DNA from: Paenibacillus sp. JNUCC-31
GTDB lineage: Bacteria > Bacillota > Bacilli > Paenibacillales > Paenibacillaceae
Assembly (NCBI RefSeq): GCF_014844075.1
Contig: NZ_CP062165.1
Location: 1,860,001 to 1,924,000, forward strand
Reading direction: 5' to 3'
DNA: 64,000 bases
Shown here: positions 9,830-21,069 of the stretch, piece by piece
Numbering within the stretch: the first letter of the stretch is position 1
Layout of the letters: every line of letters starts with the position of its first letter
Translations under genes and position numbers: made by a program
The notes under the pieces: model-generated
The model's database searches: none
What the model saw: the letters and a program-made list of their open reading frames with translations, nothing else
Told to the model about the DNA's origin: nothing

Positions 9830-11202
9830 CAACCTTTTTCAGAATCGGTTTGATGCAAAAGGGCTGCCCGCACATCTGCAATCAGGTACAGTGTGCCAGA
9901 CACCACCCCCAGATCTTCCGCTTCCGTCCGTGACTTCAATAGATCAAGTGCCTTTGCCCATTCGGGCTCGACGATGATTTCCAGCTCCTGTTTCGCAAAG
10001 GCGGGACGTACCCGTTCGACGATCTGCAGCAATTCGGCTGCATCCATTTTGCGTCGGAAGTCTGGCTCGGTCAGGATCAGCGTATCCACTAGTGGCAGTA
10101 TATGCTGCAAATACGCTTCGTGATGCTTATTCGCGAGCATACCCATCATCAAAATTAACTTGTTGTGAGGATAAACGTCGATAATGCTCTTGGCGAGCGA
10201 TTCAGCCCCTTCCGGATTATGTGCTCCGTCCAGAACAATTCGGGGTTGTTCAACCACTTTCTCGAACCGTCCTGCCCAGAAGGCATGCTCCAGTCCAAGT
10301 GCAATATCTTCATCATCCAGCATAAATGCCATGTATTGCCGAAGCAATTCCAGTACCATAAGCGCGCCCGCTGCATTATCGCATTGATGTATGCCCTGCA
10401 TGCGGATACGAATGTCCATCTCACGGAACGGTCCTGTAAAATGAAAAGATTGTCCGTTCTCATCGCTGTCCAGTCTATGATAGGAGAATTGATTTCCTGC
10501 AAGGTACACGGTTGATCGGAGACGCTCTGCCGTCTCCTGAATCACCTTCACAGCCTCTGGCTGAGTGGCACAGGTAACGACAGGTACTCCAGGCTTAATA
10601 ATACCTGCCTTTTCTCTCGCGATGGCTTCAATCGTATCTCCTAGCACATCCGTATGATCCATACCGATATTGGTAATGATGGACACCACAGGTGTGACGA
10701 TATTCGTTACGTCCATCCTTCCCCCGAGTCCTGTCTCCCATACTACAACGTCCGGGTAACACTCCTCTGCATAATACAAAAGAGCAAGTGCCGTAGACAC
10801 CTCAAACATCGTCGGTGACCCAAGGGCAGTGGACGCCATCTCCTGGACCAACGGATGAAGGCGATTCGAGAGTTTTAGCAATGTCTCTTCCGGGATGTCC
10901 TCCCCGTTGTACTGAAAACGGTTTGTGAATTTGGTGATATAGGGTGAGGTATAGGTTCCAACATCATATCCCGCCTGAAGAAGCACTGACGTCAAAAAAG
11001 CGCAAGTCGAACCTTTGCCGTTCGTTCCCGCGACATGAATAAATTTGAGACGCTGATGTGGATTGCCAAGCCTTGACATCAATCCCTCGATTCGTTCCAA
11101 TCCAGGTCGGATGCCAAAAGGAATAAGACCATTAATCCAGTTCACGGCCTCGTCATAGGTAAGTAAAGGAGCTGCTGTATCTGTCCCGTTAAGTTCCGTC
11201 AT
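9826..11202 (-). CDS. folC: Bifunctional folylpolyglutamate synthase / dihydrofolate synthase
   Basis: 458 residues from the ATG at 11202, which has an AAGGTG site; an in-frame ATG at 11265 would start inside the valS terminator. Mur-ligase-like enzyme that adds glutamate to dihydropteroate and folates. It shows the P-loop [13 protein letters not shown], the FPGS signatures [14 protein letters not shown] and [17 protein letters not shown], and the C-domain [13 protein letters not shown]. Follows valS, as in Bacillus, and overlaps murC. Confidence 0.95.
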   Translation of the reverse strand: MTELNGTDTAAPLLTYDEAVNWINGLIPFGIRPGLERIEGLMSRLGNPHQRLKFIHVAGTNGKGSTCAFLTSVLLQAGYDVGTYTSPYITKFTNRFQYNGEDIPEETLLKLSNRLHPLVQEMASTALGSPTMFEVSTALALLYYAEECYPDVVVWETGLGGRMDVTNIVTPVVSIITNIGMDHTDVLGDTIEAIAREKAGIIKPGVPVVTCATQPEAVKVIQETAERLRSTVYLAGNQFSYHRLDSDENGQSFHFTGPFREMDIRIRMQGIHQCDNAAGALMVLELLRQYMAFMLDDEDIALGLEHAFWAGRFEKVVEQPRIVLDGAHNPEGAESLAKSIIDVYPHNKLILMMGMLANKHHEAYLQHILPLVDTLILTEPDFRRKMDAAELLQIVERVRPAFAKQELEIIVEPEWAKALDLLKSRTEAEDLGVVSGTLYLIADVRAALLHQTDSEKGW

Positions 11203-11231
11203 ATGATTCACCTTCGGTTTGAGTTTGGTTG

Positions 11232-11270
11232 AAAAAAGCAGCCGGATGGGACAAAAGCTCTCCATCCGAC
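11232..11270 (-). terminator. Hairpin terminator after valS
   Basis: Minus strand: a 9-bp stem GTCGGATGG / CCATCCGGC with a 12-base loop, then TGC and six T. It lies between the valS stop and the folC start, so folC-murC would depend on read-through or a separate promoter. Confidence 0.65.
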
Positions 11271-11279
11271 CCGAATATA

Positions 11280-13946
11280 TTAACCTTTCAGTTCCTTGAT
11301 TCGTGCAATCACTTTATCCCGTTTATCAGAATAATCTGCTTGCTTGGCGCGCTCTTCCTCGATAACCTTGGCAGGAGCCTTGGCAACAAAGCCTTCATTC
11401 GCCAACTTTTTCTCCACACGCAGTACTTCGCCCTCAAGGTTCTGCAACTCTTTCTCCAGGCGAGCCACTTCCTGTTCAATATCAATCAAACCTGCCAGCG
11501 GCAAGTACAGTTCAGCCCCCGTAATGACAGCAGTCATTGCTTTTTCTGGCGAGTTCAGATTCAAACCGCTATCGAACTCCGACGTATTACAGAAACGTTT
11601 GATGTAATGGCTGTTACGTTCAATGATGCTGGACATTTCTTCGTTATTCGCTTTTACCATCAGTTCAATCTTCTTGCTCATCGGTACGTTCACTTCTGCA
11701 CGGATATTACGAACTGCACGAATCGTATCCATGAGCAGATTCATCTCCGCTACCGCCTCAGGGTTCTCCAATGCTGGGTCATAGACCGGCCAGGATGCCA
11801 GAGTAATGGTCTCACCCTCATGTGGAAGATGTTGCCAGATTTCTTCTGAAATGTACGGCATGAACGGATGAATCAATCGCATCGTATGATCCAGTACATA
11901 TGCTAGTACCGATTGAGTTTTCTTCTTGGCAACCGGATCTTCCCCGTAGAAGGACAGCTTCGAAAATTCAATATACCAGTCACACAGGTCATCCCAGATA
12001 AAGTTATACAGCAAGCGGCCTGTTTCACCAAATTCATATGCTTCGATTAGACGCGTAATATCACGAGAAGTTTCGTTCAGGCGGTGCAAAATCCAATAAT
12101 CCGCTGTTCCGAGGTCTCCACTAATATCACGATCTTCATAAGTGAACCCTTCCAGGTTCATGAGCGCAAAGCGTGATGCATTCCAGATTTTATTGGCAAA
12201 GTTACGAGCCTGTTCCACCCGTTCCCAACGGAAACGGAGATCCTGTCCTGGAGTGCTGCTCGTCGAAATCATATAACGCATCGCATCCGCGCCATATTTC
12301 TCAATAACATCCAGTGGATCGACACCATTACCGAGCGATTTGGACATCTTACGTCCGTCTGCATCACGAACAAGACCGTGCATCAGCACATCCTTGAACG
12401 GAATTTCTTCCGTGAACTCCAGAGCGGTAAAGATCATGCGCGCCACCCAGAAATAAATAATGTCATACCCGGTTACAAGTACACTCGTCGGATAATAACG
12501 TTTCAGATCATCCGTTTCTTCTGGCCATCCTAATGTCGAGAAAGGCCATAATCCGGAACTAAACCATGTATCCAGAACATCTTCATCCTGTCTCAGCTTG
12601 CGACCAGCGTATTCCGGCAACGTTGTTGGATCTTCAGCGGATACAATAATTTCTCCAGTTTCCTCATCATACCAGGCAGGAATACGGTGACCCCACCACA
12701 GCTGACGGGAAATACACCAGTCCCGAACATTCTCAATCCAGTTCAGATACGTTTTCTCAAAACGATCTGGAACAAAACGAACCCCTTCGCCACTCTGCTG
12801 TTTCTGAATGGCTTTCTCTGCGAGAGGCTTCATCTCAACAAACCATTGTGTGGACAAATATGGCTCAACCACAGCGCCAGTACGCTCGCTATGTCCAACC
12901 TGATGCGTATGATCCTCAATGCTGATCAGTACACCCTGTTCTTTCAGGTCTGCAACAATCTGCTTGCGACAGTCACTGCGATCCAGTCCCTGATATTTGC
13001 CTGCTTCGGCATTCATTGTCCCCGTCTCATCCATTACCGTAATTTGAGGCAGATCATGACGAAGACCCACTTCGAAGTCATTCGGATCATGTGCAGGCGT
13101 AATTTTCACGGCCCCGCTTCCGAAATCTTTATCTACATACTCATCTGCAATAACCGGAATTTCGCGACCGATAATAGGCAGGACAAGCACTTTTCCAATC
13201 ATGTCAGCGTATCGCTCATCCTTCGGATGGACGGCAACTGCCGTATCACCCAGCATCGTCTCTGGACGAGTAGTCGCTACAGTGATGTGACCACTTCCGT
13301 CTTTGAGCGGATAACGCAGGTGGTACAAGTGACCCTGTACTTCTTTATATTCAACCTCAATGTCAGACAATGCAGTCCGGTTCACCGGGTCCCAGTTAAT
13401 AATTCGTTTGCCTCGATAAATAAGGCCTTTTTCATACAATTGAACAAACACTTTGCGAACAGCCTGGGACAAACCCTCATCCAACGTGAAACGTTCACGT
13501 GAATAGTCGAGTGATAATCCCATTTTGCCCCATTGCTGACGAATGGTTGTAGCATATTGTTCTTTCCAGTCCCATACCTTCTCCAGAAACTTCTCGCGAC
13601 CCAGATCATAACGAGTCTGGCCTTCTTCACGCAGCTTCTGCTCCACCTTGGTTTGGGTGGCAATCCCTGCATGGTCAGATCCCGGCAGCCAGAGAGCGTC
13701 GTAGCCCTGCATCCGCTTGGTGCGAATCAGAATATCCTGCAGTGTGAAATCGAGCGCATGCCCGATATGAAGCATCCCGGTTACGTTTGGAGGTGGAATT
13801 ACTATCGTATAAGGCTCGGCATCTTTACGTTGACCGGCCTTGAAGTATCCACGCTCCATCCAGGTGGAGTACCATTTCTGCTCCGCAGCTTTCGGATCAT
13901 ATGTGGTCGGCATTTCTGTTGCAGCTGAATTTTTTTGTTCAGACAT
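11280..13946 (-). CDS. valS: Valyl-tRNA synthetase
   Basis: 888 residues, a full-length class Ia synthetase. The HIGH motif is at 60-63 (MLHIGHALD), the editing CP1 domain at about 200-380 ([18 protein letters not shown]), KMSKS at 533-537 ([15 protein letters not shown]), then the helical anticodon-binding domain. The C-terminal coiled coil typical of ValRS (about 820-888, Glu/Lys/Leu-rich) is present. The start is supported by GGAGG 8 bases upstream. Expression is likely controlled by the T-box leader upstream. Confidence 0.98.
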   Translation of the reverse strand: MSEQKNSAATEMPTTYDPKAAEQKWYSTWMERGYFKAGQRKDAEPYTIVIPPPNVTGMLHIGHALDFTLQDILIRTKRMQGYDALWLPGSDHAGIATQTKVEQKLREEGQTRYDLGREKFLEKVWDWKEQYATTIRQQWGKMGLSLDYSRERFTLDEGLSQAVRKVFVQLYEKGLIYRGKRIINWDPVNRTALSDIEVEYKEVQGHLYHLRYPLKDGSGHITVATTRPETMLGDTAVAVHPKDERYADMIGKVLVLPIIGREIPVIADEYVDKDFGSGAVKITPAHDPNDFEVGLRHDLPQITVMDETGTMNAEAGKYQGLDRSDCRKQIVADLKEQGVLISIEDHTHQVGHSERTGAVVEPYLSTQWFVEMKPLAEKAIQKQQSGEGVRFVPDRFEKTYLNWIENVRDWCISRQLWWGHRIPAWYDEETGEIIVSAEDPTTLPEYAGRKLRQDEDVLDTWFSSGLWPFSTLGWPEETDDLKRYYPTSVLVTGYDIIYFWVARMIFTALEFTEEIPFKDVLMHGLVRDADGRKMSKSLGNGVDPLDVIEKYGADAMRYMISTSSTPGQDLRFRWERVEQARNFANKIWNASRFALMNLEGFTYEDRDISGDLGTADYWILHRLNETSRDITRLIEAYEFGETGRLLYNFIWDDLCDWYIEFSKLSFYGEDPVAKKKTQSVLAYVLDHTMRLIHPFMPYISEEIWQHLPHEGETITLASWPVYDPALENPEAVAEMNLLMDTIRAVRNIRAEVNVPMSKKIELMVKANNEEMSSIIERNSHYIKRFCNTSEFDSGLNLNSPEKAMTAVITGAELYLPLAGLIDIEQEVARLEKELQNLEGEVLRVEKKLANEGFVAKAPAKVIEEERAKQADYSDKRDKVIARIKELKG

Positions 13947-13983
13947 GTGTCATTCCTCCGTTACTTAATCATCTTCGCCAAAA

Positions 13984-14293
13984 AACAAAAAAACCTTTCA
14001 TCCATCAAAGGACGAAAGGTTAGCTTTCGCGGTACCACCTTTGTTTCACGCAGACAGAAAGAGAGACTACGCCTTCTGCATATACGTGACACTTCAAGCA
14101 GATAACGGCTGCTACCGGCCCATCCTACCTCAGGAATGAATGATCGTAACCTTAACATCCCTTGTATTCAAACAGGCAACTCCCGGACGACTTCGAACAG
14201 TTGGTTCCTGCGGAATTTTCCAGCGCTACAATCCCGCTCTCTGAAAGGTCATACTGTCTACTACTCCCGATCCACGTTGTTCTTCAAAAAACC
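13984..14293 (-). promoter_or_regulatory. T-box riboswitch leader of valS
   Basis: Minus strand, between the promoter and valS. It contains the conserved T-box element (AGGTGGTACCGCG, 14028-14040), which pairs with the uncharged tRNA acceptor end in the antiterminator. This is followed by a strong terminator (AACCTTTCGTCC / GGATGAAAGGTT plus TTTTTTT, 13984-14020). Upstream are Stem I features: an AGTAGTA run and an AGAGAGCGGG distal-loop-like element. A GAAGTC near 14188 could hold a GUC valine specifier, but that codon choice is inference. Low charged tRNA-Val should favour read-through into valS. Confidence 0.93.
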
Positions 14294-14300
14294 TAAACAC

Positions 14301-14329
14301 ATCATACCCTGCTCGTGCCCGATAGTCAA
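14301..14329 (-). promoter_or_regulatory. Sigma-A promoter of the valS T-box transcript
   Basis: Minus strand: TTGACT (14324-14329), a 17-base spacer, TATGAT (14301-14306). Near consensus and correctly placed for a T-box leader starting near 14293. Confidence 0.85.
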
Positions 14330-14382
14330 CCTGACAACAGCGGAACAGTAGCGCTGCAATGCAGGTAAAGGGCTGACAAGGC

Positions 14383-14414
14383 TAAAACCCGTCATCCTCA
14401 AGGGATCACGGGTT
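14383..14414 (-). terminator. Terminator after the spoVID-like gene
   Basis: Minus strand: AACCCGTGATCC / GGATGACGGGTT around a CTTGA loop, with a short T-tract. Ends the upstream heme/spoVID region before the valS promoter. Confidence 0.65.
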
Positions 14415-14439
14415 CGCAATGGACGCTGGAACCAATAGG

Positions 14440-15933
14440 TTAAGGGATATATAAAATCTGCCCTTCTTCCACAACCTGTTCGGATAATCGGTTATACAAC
14501 TGAAGCTCTCTGGTGCTTAACTGATATCGTTCTGCAATGGTATCGAGTGTCTCTTCACGCTGTACAATGCATAATTTCACCTTACGGAACGGCGTCTGAT
14601 CCACAATGGTGCCGAGGAACAGGTTCTTCCACTCCACATCATCAGGCGGGTATGCTTCTTCTTGGAGTACTCCCGCGAGCGCCTCTTGCTCCCGCTCCGC
14701 TTCCGCCTCACGTGTCGCTCTGCCGGAGGATAACAAGGAGGATATACCTACACCCTCTTCCTGTCTTGGTGCAGACTCTCTCTTGCTGCCAAAAGCAACC
14801 TTGAGCTCCGGCTTGTCTTCCGTCTCAGCCACAGGTTCGGGGATGAAGGCTTCGATAGCAGCAGACTCATTCGCCTCCACTGCTTCCAGAGGTCTGTCTT
14901 CCTCCGAAATCTCCGGTTCAGACGATGCGAATACATCCTGCCAGTTCTCTGGCTGTGAACCAGCCGAGGCATCAACAACGTCCTGGTTCTCTTGCCTTGG
15001 TTCAGACCGGGCAGATTCAAAGTGCCATACATTCGGTGCTGCCGCCCCATTGGAAAATTGTAGATATGAATTGGAATCGATCTGCTCCGAATTCCTTGAG
15101 TTCGTATGTAAGGTCTCGACGGAAGGCTCGGACCAGACAGACGACTCTTCAGCCAAAGGAAGCAACGGCTCAGATTCAGGATATGAAGCCAAACGGTCTG
15201 CTGTCTCCGCCATAAAAGATGAAACTGGGGAAGGCGGATTGAACAACTCATTGGATTGCGCTTCAGCCTGTTGCTCCGGTGACTGAAATTGTTCAGCTGA
15301 GGCCTGGTATAGTTGTTCCTGCTTTAACTCCTCTTCGTTTCGTAATACATCTTCGCCAGCAGAAGGAACAACAAATTCCTGAGCGCCATAGACAGGTCCC
15401 GCTGCACTCGTAAGCCCTTCCTCTTCACTCCGTTGAAGCAAATACTCTTGGGCAAACGTATTGGGATAGCTGCCTGTCTGCTCTGTTTCAGCAGAACGAG
15501 TGTCTGGCTGAGAGTCGGGTGAATGCACGACGGTAAACTCATCTGCTGACCACACCTGCGGTTCCTCTACCGGAAAGCCCTCAATGCCTCGAAGTGACAG
15601 TACGCCCGTAATGTTCAGACTTCGGTTGGATAACAGATCAACATCAAAATTTTCAATCTCAACGGAAATATCCTCAATGGATCTCACCCGGTTCAAGGGT
15701 ACCGTGATCTCTACCGGAATAAAATGTTTGAGCTCCTCCGAGATTTCGTTCTCTCCCCGATAAGCACCTGTAAGCAGTAGATGGCCACGCAAGGTAGCAT
15801 GATCATCCTGACCTATGACTTGAATGCGGGGGTATAACTCAATTTCCTCCAGTTCCTCTATCGCAGGAACTCCCTCTGACAAATGAACGCGCTCATAAAT
15901 ATCGAACCGCAAACCATAAGGTTGATTCAACAA
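14440..15933 (-). CDS. spoVID: SpoVID-like spore morphogenesis protein with LysM domain
   Basis: 497 residues starting at TTG (15933), nine bases after an AAAGGAGG site. The N-terminal part (about 1-130, RFDIYERVHLSEGVPAIEEL onward) is the beta-rich SpoVID/DUF3794-type domain. The middle (about 140-420) is a Glu/Ser/Gln-rich low-complexity region. The C-terminus (about 448-497, CIVQREETLDTIAERYQLS) is a LysM peptidoglycan-binding motif. In Bacillus SpoVID directs spore-coat encasement, and its gene sits downstream of hemL as here. The long acidic linker makes distant homology in the middle unreliable. Confidence 0.85.
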   Translation of the reverse strand: MLNQPYGLRFDIYERVHLSEGVPAIEELEEIELYPRIQVIGQDDHATLRGHLLLTGAYRGENEISEELKHFIPVEITVPLNRVRSIEDISVEIENFDVDLLSNRSLNITGVLSLRGIEGFPVEEPQVWSADEFTVVHSPDSQPDTRSAETEQTGSYPNTFAQEYLLQRSEEEGLTSAAGPVYGAQEFVVPSAGEDVLRNEEELKQEQLYQASAEQFQSPEQQAEAQSNELFNPPSPVSSFMAETADRLASYPESEPLLPLAEESSVWSEPSVETLHTNSRNSEQIDSNSYLQFSNGAAAPNVWHFESARSEPRQENQDVVDASAGSQPENWQDVFASSEPEISEEDRPLEAVEANESAAIEAFIPEPVAETEDKPELKVAFGSKRESAPRQEEGVGISSLLSSGRATREAEAEREQEALAGVLQEEAYPPDDVEWKNLFLGTIVDQTPFRKVKLCIVQREETLDTIAERYQLSTRELQLYNRLSEQVVEEGQILYIP

Positions 15934-16069
15934 AGGTGGCGTCCTCCTTTCGGCATATGTTCACCATGATCCTTCTCATGGGACTGATCCATGGTCCAAA
16001 TCCTTCGTTACCCCATCTATATGCCTTGAATGAGATGAGCATGCCACCTTTTGTGCAAACCTTACCGGT

Positions 16070-16978
16070 TTATTGGTCCTTGCCTTCACGTTGTGCCAGC
16101 TGTAGGAGATCCGAAGGCCAAGGGTCAGCCACTTCAATTCGTGCTCCAGTCAGCGGATGATCAAAACTCAGTGTCTCCCCGTGAAGTGCCTGTCGCCCAA
16201 TAGAATCCCTTCTACCTCCATACAGCTCATCTCCAACGAGGGGGTGTCCTGCATAACTTAAGTGCACCCGAATCTGGTGTGTGCGTCCTGTATCCAGTGT
16301 CAGACGAACAAGAGTAGCTTTATCCCACACCTTCACGATCTCCAAATGGGTGACGGCTTCCTGCCCCCCTTCCGAGACACGTCTGCGTTGCTTGTGATGC
16401 CTGTCCTTGCCAATCGGAGCATCAATTGTCCTGAGTTCCTGAGATATTTGACCGCCTGCAATGGCGACATACTGGCGTCCAATATCTTTGTTACGCATCG
16501 CTTCATCCAATTTGGCGAGGGCAAAAGCATTTTTGGCATATAAAACCGGTCCGGTGGTATCCTCATCCAGACGATGAACATGGCGTACACTGGCCTGAAT
16601 TCCATTCATTTCGTAATAGGAAGCCACCGCGTGATCCAGCGTAATCGCTTGGTCCATTCGACTCCCATCGGGATGAAGTTTCATTCCCGCCGGTTTGTGC
16701 ACAACCAAACAGAAATCATCCTCATACAGTACATCAATATCGGCCCACCGCGGTTCAACATCTATTGGCTGAGACGCAAAAAGGGCCAGCCGAAGCCGAT
16801 CCCCTGCAAGTTGTACCCCCTGGTTCTTCTTAAGCTGACGCAGCATTTTTTCTGGTAACTGAAGCTCAGACAAGAGCCATTGCTCTGCAGCCGTTTGCCT
16901 GTCTGAACTGCCTGTCACCACCTTGCCTGGCATCAGCTCAATCCATTCCCCACGGCGTTTCCAACTTTTAATGGTCAT
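16070..16978 (-). CDS. RluA-family 23S rRNA/tRNA pseudouridine synthase
   Basis: 302 residues. The catalytic motif is [17 protein letters not shown] (about 130-146), with the active-site Asp in HRLD. An S4-like N-terminal region (about 25-70, [20 protein letters not shown]) and the family motifs [12 protein letters not shown] and [21 protein letters not shown] are present. The start overlaps the hemL stop (ATGA), so it is translationally coupled to the heme operon. The exact target uridine cannot be told from sequence. Confidence 0.92.
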   Translation of the reverse strand: MTIKSWKRRGEWIELMPGKVVTGSSDRQTAAEQWLLSELQLPEKMLRQLKKNQGVQLAGDRLRLALFASQPIDVEPRWADIDVLYEDDFCLVVHKPAGMKLHPDGSRMDQAITLDHAVASYYEMNGIQASVRHVHRLDEDTTGPVLYAKNAFALAKLDEAMRNKDIGRQYVAIAGGQISQELRTIDAPIGKDRHHKQRRRVSEGGQEAVTHLEIVKVWDKATLVRLTLDTGRTHQIRVHLSYAGHPLVGDELYGGRRDSIGRQALHGETLSFDHPLTGARIEVADPWPSDLLQLAQREGKDQ

Positions 16979-18279
16979 AATGATTGAAGAGCCTTACGGT
17001 TTGCCTCGATCGTATCGTCAATATCCTGCTCCGTATGCACGCCAGAAACAAACATGCCTTCGTATTGAGAAGGGGCAACACTGACACCTTGATCAATCAT
17101 AGCCGCAAAGTAACGACGGAATTGATCCAGATTGCTTTCTTTGGCGATATCATAATTCGTAACCGGAACCGCACTGAAAAATGGACAAACCATGGAACCA
17201 ACACGGTTAATGGTCACCGCTACCCCTGTCTCTGCTGCATTCTTCTCAAATCCAGCCTGCAAGCGAGCAGACAGCGTCTCCAGGCGATCATAAACCTCCG
17301 GTGTCAACAATTTGAGGGTCGTATAGCCTGCCGCCATAGCCAGCGGATTACCGCTCAGTGTACCTGCCTGATAGATCGGCCCAGTTGGAGCAATCTGTTC
17401 CATCAGATCACGTCTGCCGCCATAAGCGCCTACCGGAAGTCCACCACCGATAACTTTTCCCAGACAAGTCAGGTCAGGTGTTACGCCGTAACGTCCCTGA
17501 GCACAGTTCAGTCCCACACGGAAACCGGTCATCACTTCATCAAAAATGAGCAGACTTCCGTATTGAGACGTCAGACTCCGCAGCCCTTCAAGGAAACCCG
17601 GAATCGGTGGTACGACACCCATATTCCCCGCAACAGGTTCCACAATAATGGCTGCCAGTTCTTCACCATAACGTTCAAAAGCAAGCTTCACCGACTCCAG
17701 GTCATTGTATGGAACCGTAATCGTATTTATGGCTACGCCTTCAGGAACACCCGGGCTGTCAGGCAGACCCAGTGTTGCTACACCAGAACCTGCTTTGATC
17801 AGCAAGCTGTCGGCATGCCCATGGTACGATCCTTCAAACTTCAAAATTTTACTGCGTCCTGTTACACCACGTGCCAGCCGAATCGCACTCATGGTCGCTT
17901 CCGTACCGGAATTCACCATGCGTACAATATCAATTGAGGGCACACGCTCACAGACGAGCTTTGCCATCTCTGTCTCCAGCAGCGTTGGCGCGCCAAAACT
18001 TGTTCCTTTAAGGGCCGTCTCACGCAAAGCTTCAACAACTTCAGGATGCGCATGTCCCATAATAAGCGGACCCCATGATCCTACGTAGTCAATAAAAACA
18101 TTGCCATCAATATCATAGATTTTGGAGCCTTCTCCGCGCTCTGCATAGATTGGGGTAAGTCCAACCGATTTGAATGCCCGAACCGGGCTGTTTACCCCCC
18201 CGGGTATGTACTGCTTTGCTTCTTCAAATGCGCTGCGTGAGCGCTCATCATTGCGACGAGTTCCTTGTTGTGCGGTCAT
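16975..18279 (-). CDS. hemL: Glutamate-1-semialdehyde 2,1-aminomutase
   Basis: 434 residues from the ATG at 18279 (AAGGAGG six bases upstream; the frame extends further but without a site). PLP enzyme converting glutamate-1-semialdehyde to 5-aminolevulinate. The Schiff-base lysine is K275 in [14 protein letters not shown]. Also present are the phosphate-binding SGTEATM segment, the metal/[15 protein letters not shown] and the [13 protein letters not shown] loop. Last enzyme gene of the hem operon; coupled to the downstream pseudouridine synthase. A hairpin sits just upstream of its ribosome site. Confidence 0.97.
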   Translation of the reverse strand: MTAQQGTRRNDERSRSAFEEAKQYIPGGVNSPVRAFKSVGLTPIYAERGEGSKIYDIDGNVFIDYVGSWGPLIMGHAHPEVVEALRETALKGTSFGAPTLLETEMAKLVCERVPSIDIVRMVNSGTEATMSAIRLARGVTGRSKILKFEGSYHGHADSLLIKAGSGVATLGLPDSPGVPEGVAINTITVPYNDLESVKLAFERYGEELAAIIVEPVAGNMGVVPPIPGFLEGLRSLTSQYGSLLIFDEVMTGFRVGLNCAQGRYGVTPDLTCLGKVIGGGLPVGAYGGRRDLMEQIAPTGPIYQAGTLSGNPLAMAAGYTTLKLLTPEVYDRLETLSARLQAGFEKNAAETGVAVTINRVGSMVCPFFSAVPVTNYDIAKESNLDQFRRYFAAMIDQGVSVAPSQYEGMFVSGVHTEQDIDDTIEANRKALQSL

Positions 18280-18302
18280 GAACATCCTCCTTAGTGATGA
18301 GG

Positions 18303-18334
18303 CCTCTCCAAACATACGGGTAGAGGCCTTTTAT
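18303..18334 (-). other. Hairpin in the hemL leader
   Basis: A perfect 8-bp inverted repeat (AGGCCTCT / AGAGGCCT) with a loop of about 15 bases lies between hemB and hemL. On the minus strand it ends about 15 bases before the AAGGAGG of hemL and has no T-tract in that direction. It could be an mRNA processing or translational control element; no function can be shown. Confidence 0.4.
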
Positions 18335-18396
18335 CTATTTTTTTGAGAAGTCATAATAGATCTTGTTCATCTCATAGCTGTTATCAAAACAAGTTA

Positions 18397-19398
18397 TTAT
18401 TTCTCAGCCAGCCAGCGTGAAGCATCTTTTCCGTAGTAGGTAATAATCATATCTGCACCTGCGCGTTTCATGCTGAGCAGAATTTCCATGGCGACTTTCT
18501 TCTCATCAATCCAGCCTTGAATCGCAGCTGCTTTCACCATGGCATACTCTCCACTTACGTTATAAGCAACCAGTGGAAGATCGAATTGATCTTTAATCGT
18601 ACGCATGACATCGAGATAGGACAGTGAAGGTTTCACCATCAACATATCCGCGCCTTCCAACACATCCGTCTCCGCTTCACGCAACGCTTCACGAGCGTTC
18701 GCCGGATCCATCTGATACGACTTGCGATCTCCGAATTGAGGTGTGGAATCCGCAGCTTCGCGGAATGGACCATAGAATGCTGAAGCATATTTTACAGAAT
18801 AGGACATAATCGGAATGTGACTAAAACCATTCTCATCCAGTCCGGCGCGGATGGCTTGTACAAATCCGTCCATCATGTTGGATGGGGCAATAATATCCGC
18901 ACCCGCCTTGGCTTGCGACACGGCTGTTTTCACGAGCAGATCCAGCGATTCGTCATTGAGAACATCTCCGCATATATGACCGTCGATTTCAACCGTGTGT
19001 ACCATGCCACAATGACCGTGATCCGTGAATTCACACAGGCAGGTATCTGCAACAACGAGCAGCTCCGGATACCAGGATTTGATCAACTTCGTGGCTTCCT
19101 GAACAATGCCATTATCCGCGAATCCTGACGAACCGACAGGATCTTTGGTTTCCGGAATACCGAATAACAGCACAGCTGGAATACCGAGTTCCGCAATCTC
19201 CTTCACTTCTTCCTGTAAACGGTCCAGCGAGAAGCGGAATACGCCAGGCATGGATTTGATCTCGGATTTCACATTTTCACCATAGGTAACATAGATCGGT
19301 TGGATAAAGTCATCCACAGTCAAATGGGTCTCTCTCACCATATTGCGAATACCTGCGGATTGACGTAAACGGCGATGCCGCACTATTGGAAAACTCAT
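18397..19398 (-). CDS. hemB: Delta-aminolevulinic acid dehydratase (porphobilinogen synthase)
   Basis: 333 residues. Condenses two 5-aminolevulinates to porphobilinogen. The zinc-type site is visible as [14 protein letters not shown] (three Cys), and two active-site lysine segments are present ([10 protein letters not shown] and the region around [11 protein letters not shown]). GGAGG precedes the ATG at 19398. Between hemD and hemL in the operon. Confidence 0.97.
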   Translation of the reverse strand: MSFPIVRHRRLRQSAGIRNMVRETHLTVDDFIQPIYVTYGENVKSEIKSMPGVFRFSLDRLQEEVKEIAELGIPAVLLFGIPETKDPVGSSGFADNGIVQEATKLIKSWYPELLVVADTCLCEFTDHGHCGMVHTVEIDGHICGDVLNDESLDLLVKTAVSQAKAGADIIAPSNMMDGFVQAIRAGLDENGFSHIPIMSYSVKYASAFYGPFREAADSTPQFGDRKSYQMDPANAREALREAETDVLEGADMLMVKPSLSYLDVMRTIKDQFDLPLVAYNVSGEYAMVKAAAIQGWIDEKKVAMEILLSMKRAGADMIITYYGKDASRWLAEK

Positions 19399-19502
19399 AC
19401 GTGTGAAACCTCCTATTCATTTGGTGGGCAAAAAGCGAAGCGCGCCGGTATCGTAACGAATTCAGCACGCTTCATCTATCGATTGCGGTTCAATTTATAG
19501 AA

Positions 19503-21065
19503 TCAATGAGGAAATGCAGCTTCTGTAGCCGGCTTCCGTTTCCACTCACATAAAACAGAGATCAGGCTCTCAATGGTAGCTTCTTCAGCCATCAAAGTGA
19601 CGTTCAACCCGGCTGCCTCAGCTGTCTTCGCTGTAACGGGTCCGATACAAGCAACCTCTACATTTTTCAATAAAGGCAAAGGGTCCTGCAATCCCATTCG
19701 TTTAAGAATGTTCATGAAATTGGTGACGGTGGATGAACTCGTGAAGGTCACCGCATGAATGCCGCCCTCTTCAAGCAGTTTCAACAGTTCATCATCATCC
19801 TCACCAGCCAGAATGGTGTCATAGATAATCGCCTCGGTGACCTGCAGTCCCCGTTCCCTCAACTGTTCAGGCAACCAGGAGCGCGCGAGGTCTCCATGCG
19901 GTAACAGAACCCTCTGGCCTTCCTTCAGTTCGCTTTCGAACGCTTCAAGCATGCCTTCTGCCTGAAATGGTCCCTGGATGACCTCAGCAACAATGCCATA
20001 TTTACGGAGAGCTTCCCCGGTGGAAGGTCCCACCGCAGCAACTCTAGCTTGATGCATGGAGCGGACATCCTTGCCCTGTTCCTGCAAATGACGAAAGAAA
20101 AATTCCACCCCGTTCACACTCGTGAAAAATACCCAGTCAAATGTATTTAACGCACCAAAGGCTTGTTTGACACTTTCTTGTGCCGACTCCCCTGATGGCA
20201 TCACGGTCTCAATCACCGGGAACTCGTAAGGTTCCCCGCCCAGTTCTTCAATCCGGTTCACCAATTCACTAGCCTGACTGCGTGCCCGGGTCACCAGAAT
20301 TCGTTTGCCAAACAGCGGCAGTGCTTCCGCCCATTTCAATTGTTCCCGTTGGTTTACAACATCACCGACAACAATGACAGCTGGCGGTTGAAAGTTCGCA
20401 GCGATGACTTTTGCTTCGATATCCTCAAGTGTGCCTGTGATCGTGTCCTGCTCTGCTCTGGTTCCCCAGCGGACCAATGCAACTGGTGTTTGCGACGGAC
20501 GTCCATGACGGATTAATTGCTCACTAATATAACCAATTTTGGCGACGCCCATCATGAACACAAGTGTGCCCGTTGCATTTGTCACTTTATCCCAGTGGAT
20601 ACTGCGATCAAGCTTGTCCGGACTTTCATGCCCCGTAATAATGGAGATGGATGAAGCATAGTCGCGGTGGGTCACGGGTATTCCGGCGTAAGCAGGTACA
20701 CTTATGGCTGCGGTTACCCCAGGTACGATTTCATAAGGAACACCGTTTTTGCGGAGCAAATCAGCCTCTTCACCTACGCGTCCAAATATCGTCGGGTCTC
20801 CCCCTTTAAGCCGGACCACAACTTTTCCTTCCAGAGCAAGATCCACCAGTAACTGGTTGATCTCTTCCTGCTTCATCGTGTGTCGATCCGGCCGTTTACC
20901 TACATATATCTTCACCGCGCCGGGCTTCATTTGTTTAAGCAATCTCGGACTTGCCAGCCGATCGTACACGACAGCATCCGCTTTACCGATCGTTTCCCAA
21001 CCCTTAACCGTAATCAGTTTGGCATCCCCTGGACCAGCACCTACCAAAAAGACCTTTCCCACCAT
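19503..21065 (-). CDS. cobA/hemD: Fused uroporphyrinogen-III C-methyltransferase / uroporphyrinogen-III synthase
   Basis: 520 residues. Residues about 1-245 are a tetrapyrrole methylase (SUMT/CobA): VFLVGAGPGDAKLITVKG, VVRLKGGDPTIFGRVGEE and the PVTHRDYASS loop. Residues about 255-510 are HemD-like (KRILVTRARSQASELVNRIE, VFFTSVNGVEFFF, AVTFTSSSTVTNF, CIGPVTAKTAEAAG). One polypeptide would thus make uroporphyrinogen III and methylate it to precorrin-2 for siroheme or cobalamin. The start at 21065 follows the hemC TGA by 4 bases with AGGGGA upstream. An in-frame ATG at 21113 lies inside hemC and is less likely. Confidence 0.93.
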   Translation of the reverse strand: MVGKVFLVGAGPGDAKLITVKGWETIGKADAVVYDRLASPRLLKQMKPGAVKIYVGKRPDRHTMKQEEINQLLVDLALEGKVVVRLKGGDPTIFGRVGEEADLLRKNGVPYEIVPGVTAAISVPAYAGIPVTHRDYASSISIITGHESPDKLDRSIHWDKVTNATGTLVFMMGVAKIGYISEQLIRHGRPSQTPVALVRWGTRAEQDTITGTLEDIEAKVIAANFQPPAVIVVGDVVNQREQLKWAEALPLFGKRILVTRARSQASELVNRIEELGGEPYEFPVIETVMPSGESAQESVKQAFGALNTFDWVFFTSVNGVEFFFRHLQEQGKDVRSMHQARVAAVGPSTGEALRKYGIVAEVIQGPFQAEGMLEAFESELKEGQRVLLPHGDLARSWLPEQLRERGLQVTEAIIYDTILAGEDDDELLKLLEEGGIHAVTFTSSSTVTNFMNILKRMGLQDPLPLLKNVEVACIGPVTAKTAEAAGLNVTLMAEEATIESLISVLCEWKRKPATEAAFPH

Positions 21066-21069
21066 ATCT

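Noticed and set aside
14188..14210. GAAC-N5-GTTC inside the valS leader
   Set aside because: Spacing does not fit LexA and it belongs to T-box leader structure.
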